Assembly (NCBI RefSeq): GCF_001949145.1 | Contig: NW_019091395.1 | Location: 1,366,191-1,380,415, forward strand | Length of the DNA stretch: 14,225 nucleotides | DNA from: Acanthaster planci | Taxonomy: Eukaryota > Echinodermata > Asteroidea > Valvatida > Acanthasteridae | Reading direction: 5' to 3' | Shown: piece after piece, positions 8,276-14,225 of the stretch | Numbering within the stretch: the first letter of the stretch is position 1 | How the letters are laid out: each line of letters opens with the position of its first letter | Translations under genes and position numbers: made by a program | The notes under the pieces: generated by a model | The model's database searches: none | What the model saw: only the letters and a program-made list of their open reading frames with translations | Told to the model about the DNA's origin: nothing

Positions 8276-9364
8276 AATCCGTTTTTGGTACATGATGAAT
8301 GGTACCAGAGGCTTCCAACTTTACCTTTGAAGAAAAATCATTTTATTGGAAAAAATAGAAAATGAATGTAACCAAAGTGCCCATAATACACTGGTAAAAC
8401 AATGAGTACACTACTTATGTAGATGTTCATGACATGTAGATCCAATTTAGCGTACACGTATTATTCCTCTAAGTCAAATAGCTCCACATATCACATAAAT
8501 TACATGTACATGCTGGTAGCTTGGGCATGATAAATCAATACATATTGAGTCAAGTGAGTGTTGCTCCTAGAATGTCAGGATTTTTAGTGTATTCTCACTT
8601 TCTTACACTGTACGCCTAACTACATACATGTTGGATGATCAATGTAAAGTGTGCATGTGATAATATCGAGAGCAACTTACCTGCTTTACATGAGTTTGAA
8701 AGCATGAATTACGGCAGGATAGATTACTTTATTATATTAATGATACACATCACTCCACAGAATAACTACATGTACTTCTTGAGCACAGCATAGCATTTAC
8801 TAATGGTCACGTTAAGATTCATGTACACACACATGTACCGAAACTGCGCACTTGCATGGAATGTAGTGGGCTTCCATGCGTACACGAACTGCAGCGCACA
8901 GTACATGTATGCGTTTTCAGTAATCCTACGAAGATGCCACACTGATCTGCACATCATGTTATCAACAGGAGCTGTAATATGTTTGCCATTTCTGTCTCTT
9001 CTTCATTACAAGAAAGCACTGATGAAGACTGAGGATTTTCGTAATTATTTGAGAAGCGTTTCACATGCATGTACCGGTACACGTATTTTAAATCATAGGC
9101 ATGCATGGTTCAACACCAGAAGTGTATAATTTTCTAATTTGCTGTATGGAAACGATCATATGTATAACTTTTAAAAGTCTATCATACATGTACCTGTATC
9201 TCGTTTTGAGCGCCTAGTAATATGCATTTTTTATGCAAATAAAATTATCTTCAAAGCATTACATGTAATAATGTATTGGCTACTAATTGGGAAAGTGCGA
9301 TATATAAATGTACCGTAGTCAGTTTATAGATCTGTATTGACATGTACATGTTTACTGTTCCAAA
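8276..9364. other. Non-coding DNA between the two repeat copies
   Basis: AT-rich and dense in ACATGTA/TACATGT words (about 8434, 8502, 8767, 8830, 8902, 9185, 9259 and 9341). The 108-codon open frame at 8803-9129 has no recognisable domain and overlaps an imperfect hairpin (8831-8908), so I do not call it a gene. Confidence 0.5.
8831..8908. repeat. Imperfect hairpin
   Basis: Nested inverted words occur in the right order on both arms: ACATGTAC (8831-8838) with GTACATGT (8901-8908), TGCGC (8845-8849) with GCGCA (8894-8898), and GCATGGAA (8854-8861) with TTCCATGC (8872-8879). The central loop is 10 bases. Arms are unequal (31 and 37 bases), so this is a decayed foldback or a chance cluster of the common CATG palindromes. 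Confidence 0.4.
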
Positions 9365-9545
9365 CTGGGTTTCAACATGGGCTTTACTGACAAAGTTGTG
9401 AAACGATTCTGCTGCTTGGGGCTTTAACTGGTCAAATGGGGAGGTCAACTTGAAAATATCAAAAAGTTAAAAAGAAAAAAGTGAACTCAAAAAGTCAACT
9501 TCAACTCAAGAACTTGAAAAGTCAACTTGAAAATTGAAGAACATA
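9365..9545 (+). repeat. Interspersed repeat, copy B
   Basis: Direct-orientation relative of 8060-8275. Shared blocks are GGCTTTACTGAC, TTGTGAAACGATTCTGCTG (9396-9414), a GGGCTNTGAA-like block, GTGAACTCAAA (9481-9491) and GTCAACTT words at 9444, 9494 and 9521. An extra A-rich stretch (9460-9480) interrupts the array compared with copy A. The two copies start about 1.3 kb apart. Confidence 0.6.
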
Positions 9546-10630
9546 CCTTCAGTTGTTTTTCAAGTTTTTTACAATTGCTGATGTAAGGCTGTAGGTTTAT
9601 TTGCCCTGAAATACAATGTAGCTCTAAATACTGTAGGTGCAATAAAAGTTCAGTTTACATACACGTTTACAGTTTAATATGTAGTTATTCACAGGCTAGA
9701 TTGATTGAGTTACCGTGGAATGGATGGGTTTGTCAAGTTGAACTGTGATGTGTTTTTTTCTTTGTGCAAGGAGCAGTGGATTTTGTTTATACACGTATGG
9801 AGTGTAACCGTGGTTCACATGTCAAAATAGCAGGAACCAAGTTTCATATTACATGTAATTTAATCCCCCTTGGAAAACTTTTGACCTCTCACAATTCAGG
9901 ATTCACATACAACAGAGATTTTACTTTATTGGAGGGAATAAATTCAATCAATATGAGAAATATAAAAATGCAGAAAACACTAATTCAGATGGCCATAAAT
10001 TAAAACAGGAGATTTGCAGAAAATGCTGGAGCCGGCAAAGTTAGAATACACTTTGAGGTAAAACAAATGGCGTTAGAGTTCTGGATTCTGAGTTGAGTTG
10101 CAACGCGTCTTTCCAAGGTGGGAGAACAGGAGTCCATCATGTTGTGTAGCCGTTTGACAAAAATGAAGAGCAAAAGTTCGGTGGAAGAAATGTAATGCAA
10201 AGGAATACTTGAGGATCTTGCAAGATTGATGCTGGTGATTAATGCCACGGATGCCTTAATTGTCGTACTTGTGCTGTGTCTGCAAGTCACAATAGCTTGG
10301 TGGCTGGGATGCCTGGGGACAGCTCTTCAGGTGGACTACAGAGACTCCCCTCAAGACCCTTTTTCAGAATATGCAGATTGCAGTTCTGCAACTAAAAGAG
10401 AGAGTATAATGGTCCATGCCACATCATTGATATGAATACATACACGAAGTCAGGCCAAAATACCATCTTGCATGTAAGTTAACATGTAAAGGAAAAATAT
10501 ATCTAAGGCATTCACTAAGAACAAATCTTAAATTAGACAGGATCACCTTAGGAATACATTTCTCAGTCCCACATATCATGCATGAGGTAGGAATCAATTG
10601 GTGAAAACTCCATGTTATGTTCGCTCCTGG
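9546..10630. other. Non-coding DNA, nothing assignable
   Basis: Open frames of 69-96 codons at 9764-10003 (+), 10000-10290 (-) and 10226-10435 (+) overlap or abut each other and show no domain, signal peptide followed by a credible mature region, or codon bias. No repeat family recognised. The 10226 frame contains one hydrophobic run that could mimic a membrane segment, but nothing else supports it. Confidence 0.5.
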
Positions 10631-10905
10631 CAGTGTGACCCATGGACGTGTATAATAAAATCTGGAATCGCAATGCCCTTTATCAGCTTATAGAGTCATT
10701 GAATCCACTCGCGGCCATTTTACCGACCCGAATACAAAGCTTTCCTAGCAATGCCAGCCTTTGTTCTTCCTGACGTCAATAGAAGGGATCCAACCCACAC
10801 ATTTGTATTCGGCTCGGTAAAATGGCCGCTGGTTGGCTTCTTTTTCATACAAAGGCGTTGCAAGTCCAGGTTTTTTTTATATACGTCCGTGGTGTGACCA
10901 CGGAC
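10631..10905. mobile_element. Foldback/MITE-like element with long inverted arms
   Basis: The inner arms 10711-10738 and 10802-10829 are inverted copies over 28 bp with one mismatch, beginning GCGGCCATTTTACCG. Homology continues outward in diverged form: CATGGACGTGTATAATAAAA (10641-10660) on the left pairs with the reverse complement of the right arm around 10868-10900, and CGCAATGCCCTTTAT (10669-10683) with the right arm around 10846-10862. Arms are thus about 100 bp with a 63-bp loop (10739-10801). The loop holds a perfect TGACGTCA (10771-10778). The right end has its own perfect hairpin, GTCCGTGG (10885-10892) and CCACGGAC (10898-10905). No coding sequence, so a non-autonomous element. Termini and target duplication could not be fixed. 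Confidence 0.65.
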
Positions 10906-13073
10906 AAAAATAACCTATAGACTGACACCAGGCGACAGCGCCTATGTAACTTAAAGTCAACGTCTGGATACCGTAATGAAGACGGCGACCGACTAAAAAT
11001 GAAACCATCGGCGAAAGTAGTTCAGTAGTGTGCACAAGTCTATGGAGAAATCTCAGGATGGGTGATACGAATCAGAAATTTGGGATGATAATGCCCTGAC
11101 GGCGACTGAAAACCCTGTCCAGCATTGGTTATGTGCTCCACTGCAGCTAGGCATTTTGTTAATTTTTTTAGAAATTAATTCGGTCTTTGCACAATAAATA
11201 ATTGAAATTGGAGCAAAAGAATTACGTCCCTAGCCTGTAGCCATGGCCGCACAGCTTCTACTTTAGAATGACTTTTATGGGCTGAGTTGTGAGCGGAATA
11301 GGCTTATATAGCAATGTTAAGGTGTTGTGAATGAAAGCCTGAGCATGAGTATTGAAGAACAGGCGCTGTCTTATACTCACCTGCTTGGAATCGGTTCTCT
11401 CTTGTTTGTGTCTGAGGATGATGCTTAGATGGCAGCGGTTGTAAGAGGGTAAGCGGCTGACGGTGCCTTTATATTTGCCATTAATTTGCTGAGCCTGTGA
11501 CAAGCTTCTTGATTTCCCTGCACTGTGACAAGTCCCCTCAGGCTGTCAGTCACACACGACAGGAGCGCTTTTCGCACCCGGATTGGTCGACGGGTTTGTT
11601 GATGCATGTATGAGGTTGGTGCATGTCACATTGGTGTGCAGACTGACCAGAAACCTGTAATGTCAGTACTGTGACGTGCCCAGTTCTAATTGGCGAATAG
11701 GACTTGGGTGTCGAAGAGAGATTAAACAATGAGCCTTGCAAGCTATGAAAACACTGCAATGTTTTACCCTACTTTCGATTGGTGCAACCGTGACCGTATG
11801 GGGATATTTCATATATACCGTCTTCGCTTTCTTCAGTAAATTTATACGTGTAATTATAACCCCTCCATAATTTCAATAGAGAGGAACGAACAGTAAAACC
11901 TGTTGAAAGCTGTGAGGATATTCAGCTGCAATACCTTTAGGAGCTGCTACCAGCCAATATTTACATTTTCAGAGTTAAAAAATTCAATACATACTGACCT
12001 AGCAAGGCTCCAATACTCGGCACAGACGACCTAGATACGACACAGCAAACGCAAGCAATCAATTAAACATGAGTACTTTACACTTTCTAGTTTATCTCAT
12101 GACCTAACTAAAACAAAATAATGAACATTAGTTTAAGCTTTATGGTGTGATTTCAAAGGAGACACCAACAGCATGGAACGCCGTTGCTCTTTACCGGAAT
12201 AATAATAATAATAATTGCCAGAGACGTAGCGGAGACGGTGCAGTTTTGGGTTCTTTTCTTTTAAATACCCAGTTCTGTTTTCAAAAGGTATATCACCCAA
12301 AAAGTAATTCAAACACCAAAATGTCCTGAACAAAAGCATGAAATAGAAGACAAGGAGGAGACTTGTGAAACATTCAGTTTTGTTTCATTCATTAATCCAA
12401 CCTTATTTCGGCAAGGATACCCCAGTATGAGTTGCACAACTTATCAAAATTCCAGCTTCACGTAATATGGGCCCATAAACCTCTTACATGTACATGTACG
12501 TATATCCATCAGCGGACCACAATTCAAGTGGATGTGAAAGACAATGGAAAACGCTAATGGTAACCGATTAATTCACTTCCGTTTACTCTAAAGTTGGCTT
12601 CGGAGGATGCAGACTTAGAGACGTCCCGTAGTTATGGAGCTGCTGAACCGTTCATTACGAATCTATTCAGCGCCGGCTTGAGTCAAAAAAACGTCAAAAA
12701 CGTATCAGAAACAGCCTAAAAAATGGGAGATACATCTTTCACATTCTTCCCATAAATGACCTGAGGCCGATGTACTGGATGACACTGACAATTACCAGAA
12801 CGATGTAAATATTGTACAGAATGTTGTATCGATTTAAAATAAAGAGGACGTGAATAAACCCCATCACAAGTCCAACTATCATTCACAATGGACAATTAAA
12901 CGCAGTCAACCGTGAATGCCATAGAGTTTTGAACAACTCCATGCCGTTTTAGGAACTCCTCTCTCTCCACATTTGAAGAGTTTTGTAACACACTTGAACA
13001 CCGACAGGGCAAAGTGGGCATGGGGCGAAGCGACTTTAAAGCATCCTACTGCCCGGTGATGTGTTTGTTGCGC
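10906..13073. other. Long non-coding stretch
   Basis: Reading frames are at most 81 codons and none has recognisable features. Small items seen: an (AAT)6 microsatellite at 12198-12215, alternating ACATGTACATGTAC near 12486-12499, and a direct duplicate of TGTGACAAG at about 11497 and 11525. The part just right of the foldback element (10910-11120) is richer in GC and CpG and contains GGCGAC words, but I recognise no family. Confidence 0.5.
12198..12215 (+). repeat. (AAT)6 microsatellite
   Basis: Six perfect AAT units between GG and TGCC. Short and unremarkable; such tails can mark the 3' end of a SINE, but no SINE body was recognised next to it. Confidence 0.9.
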
Positions 13074-13141
13074 TTGTCTGGGGCTGAGTCAATTCGAATA
13101 ATTTACTTTGTCTGAGGCTGAGTCAATTCGAATAATTTACT
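13074..13141 (+). repeat. 34-bp tandem duplication, two units
   Basis: Units 13074-13107 and 13108-13141 are identical at 33 of 34 positions (TTGTCTGG versus TTGTCTGA at position 8) and share GAGTCAATTCGAATAATTTA. The near identity implies a recent event. The unit includes TTCGAA, and the following DNA is also rich in TTCGA words. Confidence 0.95.
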
Positions 13142-13164
13142 ATTCGATGATTCGACCTTCAATT

Positions 13165-13182
13165 TGACCGAATATTCGGTCA
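13165..13182. repeat. Perfect 18-bp palindrome
   Basis: TGACCGAATATTCGGTCA is its own reverse complement. It is flanked by an outer inverted pair, TTCGATG (13143-13149) and CATCGAA (13183-13189), although the arms are unequally spaced. It lies 88 bp upstream of the solo LTR and could be the centre of a small dyad element or a protein-binding site. Confidence 0.85.
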
Positions 13183-13347
13183 CATCGAACGGCAGATTGT
13201 TGATGAACAAACCATATACAAAATCAGTAGCAATAGCACACACAATTGTTCATTATGATCAATATTATAGTGTGGCGAAATTATGGTAAGGCGTTAGGAC
13301 GCCCTCTATTTATTTAATTTATGCTAATATTACCCGGGCCGCACAGC

Positions 13348-13355
13348 TATAAAAA
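13348..13355 (+). promoter_or_regulatory. TATA box of the LTR promoter
   Basis: TATAAAAA in a GC-rich setting (GCACAGC before, CCGCGTGCGG after). Transcription would be expected to begin roughly 25-32 bp downstream, near 13375-13385, where the GTCAGT-word array begins. Confidence 0.7.
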
Positions 13356-13375
13356 CCGCGTGCGGTGGCGAGAAA

Positions 13376-13596
13376 GTCAGTCTTGTCAGTTGCGTGTTTC
13401 AAGTCGGTCGCGTGTTCCACGTCACTTCCGTGTTTCAGAAGTCAGTCCCGTACGTGTTCCACGTCAGTCCGGAGTGAGTGTTCCAGTCAGTTCCCGGTGA
13501 GTTTCTCGTCAGTCCTGAGTCAGTTACCAGTCAATCCCGTCAGTACGAGTCAGTTTCCTGTGAGTTATTAGTTAGTCCGCGTCAGTACCCGTCAGA
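13376..13596 (+). repeat. Array of 18 GTCAGT-type words at about 11-bp period
   Basis: Perfect GTCAGT at 13376, 13385, 13441, 13463, 13486, 13508, 13519, 13539, 13549 and 13581. One-base variants at 13403, 13421, 13474, 13497, 13530, 13560, 13571 and 13591. From 13463 on, successive starts are 11, 12, 11, 11, 11, 11, 9, 10, 11, 11, 10 and 10 bp apart; before that most steps are 18-22 bp. The bases between words are degenerate, often TCC or CCG. This is a diverged tandem repeat of about 11/22 bp in the predicted R region, on one DNA face. The 68-codon open frame here (13365-13571) is repeat translation, since 11 and 22 are not multiples of 3. Confidence 0.85.
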
Positions 13597-13662
13597 AGTC
13601 CCGTTCTACGTTGAAGATTTTTCCAGCCAATCACCCGATCTTTAAACCTTATTAGGCGACCC

Positions 13663-13668
13663 AATAAA
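13663..13668 (+). promoter_or_regulatory. Poly(A) signal of the LTR
   Basis: AATAAA about 310 bp downstream of the TATA box, within CCCAATAAAGGCAATACC. It would set the R/U5 boundary at roughly 13685, leaving about 310 bp of U5. Its position between the TATA box and the LTR end supports the strand assignment. Confidence 0.65.
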
Positions 13669-13997
13669 GGCAATACCCGTCTCGTAATTATATGGATTTA
13701 TTTTACAAGGTATGCAAACGCATTCGCCTGTCGAGGCGACCAGAGCTGAATAAACCAGGTCCTACTTATATGGTACATGACCAAGTCAGTGTGTTGATTT
13801 AGAAGGTCCATCCCCCGAGGTTGCCCCTTCCCCGTGCCATTGCCCGATCCTGCAGTACCGAGAAAGTGACTGGAAGTCGTCTGCGACCGCCTGGCGGTAG
13901 ACTGCCGCAGAACGGACCTGCACCCCTGGCCTACTCCACTGCCGCTCGTCGGGTGGGCCGAGGGCAAGCCCGGGTATCGTCAGACCCGACCGCCACA

Positions 13998-14225
13998 ATA
14001 GCTTTTCACATCTAGGATTATCTCCAGTCACGATTTAGAAAGATTGAAGATATGAACAAGGCTCATTGCCCTGTTGAAAATTTCTATTCTTTTAAATTGT
14101 TTGATGAATAATTTACTTTTTAAATCTTTGTAAGATTTCTGATGTTTTTCATTTAAATTTGCTTGAAACAAGCCTCCATGGTGCAATTTTTTCACTTAAA
14201 AACAAAGGAAAAGTAAGATGGAAAG
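13998..14225. other. Non-coding DNA right of the solo LTR
   Basis: After the ATAG target duplicate the sequence becomes AT-rich and shows no open frame or repeat. The composition change at 13997/13998 agrees with the LTR boundary. Confidence 0.6.

Larger units (their letters stand above)
13271..13997 (+). mobile_element. Solo LTR of a retrotransposon (727 bp)
   Basis: Starts TGTGGCG and ends CGCCACA, a perfect 7-bp terminal inverted repeat with the canonical TG...CA ends. It is flanked by a 4-bp direct repeat ATAG (13267-13270 and 13998-14001) that fits a target-site duplication. Inside, in the right order and strand, are a TATA box (13348), a repeat-rich region and an AATAAA (13663), the U3-R-U5 arrangement of an LTR. 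No primer-binding-site-like TGG follows 13997 and no polypurine tract precedes 13271, so only one LTR remains, as expected after LTR-LTR recombination. The 4-bp duplication favours a Ty3/gypsy-type integrase over the 5 bp usual for Copia and BEL, but there is no pol gene to confirm it. Open frames on both strands inside it are not genes. Confidence 0.8.

Noticed and set aside
8803-9129. 108-codon + strand frame
   Set aside because: Contains repeated CATGTA words and a hairpin; the translation shows no domain and no flanking gene signals.
10226-10435. 69-codon frame with a hydrophobic N-terminus, possible small membrane protein
   Set aside because: A single hydrophobic run without Kozak context, conserved motif or neighbouring gene is not enough.
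13365-13571. 68-codon Ser-rich frame
   Set aside because: Product of the GTCAGT array inside the LTR; an 11/22-bp repeat cannot encode a regular peptide repeat.
13376-13596. CRISPR-like array
   Set aside because: The repeated word is only 6 bp with ~5-bp spacers, and the host is a eukaryote; it is a degenerate minisatellite in an LTR.
13698-14031. Three overlapping frames (81-89 codons minus, 64 codons plus)
   Set aside because: They lie in or across the end of the solo LTR U5 region and have no retroviral or other protein similarity that I can see.

Overview
This is eukaryotic, intron-bearing nuclear DNA, AT-rich and repeat-rich. It most resembles a marine invertebrate, and an echinoderm or another invertebrate deuterostome is my best guess. 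The grounds are a long 3' UTR, a pyrimidine-tract/CAG splice acceptor, heavy use of the palindromic word ACATGTA, recurrent TAGGCCTA words, tRNA-derived SINE-like pieces and a retroviral-type LTR. The species cannot be fixed from sequence alone.

Only one intact protein-coding gene is convincing: a 583-residue F-box/WD40 protein (5568-7319, + strand) whose whole coding sequence lies in one exon. A splice acceptor ends at 5545 and an in-frame stop at 5550-5552 precedes the ATG, so at least one non-coding 5' exon lies further upstream. The 3' UTR probably ends just after an AATAAA at 7847. The product should be a substrate receptor of an SCF (Skp1-Cul1-F-box) ubiquitin ligase. A highly acidic insert interrupts its propeller.

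Region by region: 1-2550 is AT-rich non-coding DNA with a compact cluster of nuclear-receptor-like half-sites (1430-1459). At 2554-2863 lies a broken Lys/Glu-rich reading frame with one frameshift and one stop, followed by a G-rich 21-bp minisatellite (2946-3100) containing an unresolved base. A 14-bp word, GTAACGTCCGTAAC, recurs four times downstream of that frame (3240-3641) and once in the opposite orientation upstream (about 1302), which suggests that 1.3-3.65 kb is a decayed mobile element. A minus-strand SINE-like piece sits near 4795-4910. After the F-box gene, 8060-8275 and 9365-9545 are two diverged copies of one interspersed repeat with an internal 20-bp periodic array. A foldback/MITE-like inverted repeat occupies about 10631-10905. 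The right end has a 34-bp tandem duplication, an 18-bp palindrome and a complete solo LTR (13271-13997) with TGTGGCG/CGCCACA ends, a 4-bp target duplication, a TATA box, a poly(A) signal and an unusual array of GTCAGT words spaced at about 11 bp.

Apart from the F-box gene, the window is transposon-derived or unannotatable intergenic DNA. No RNA genes, CRISPR arrays or bacterial-type operons were seen.
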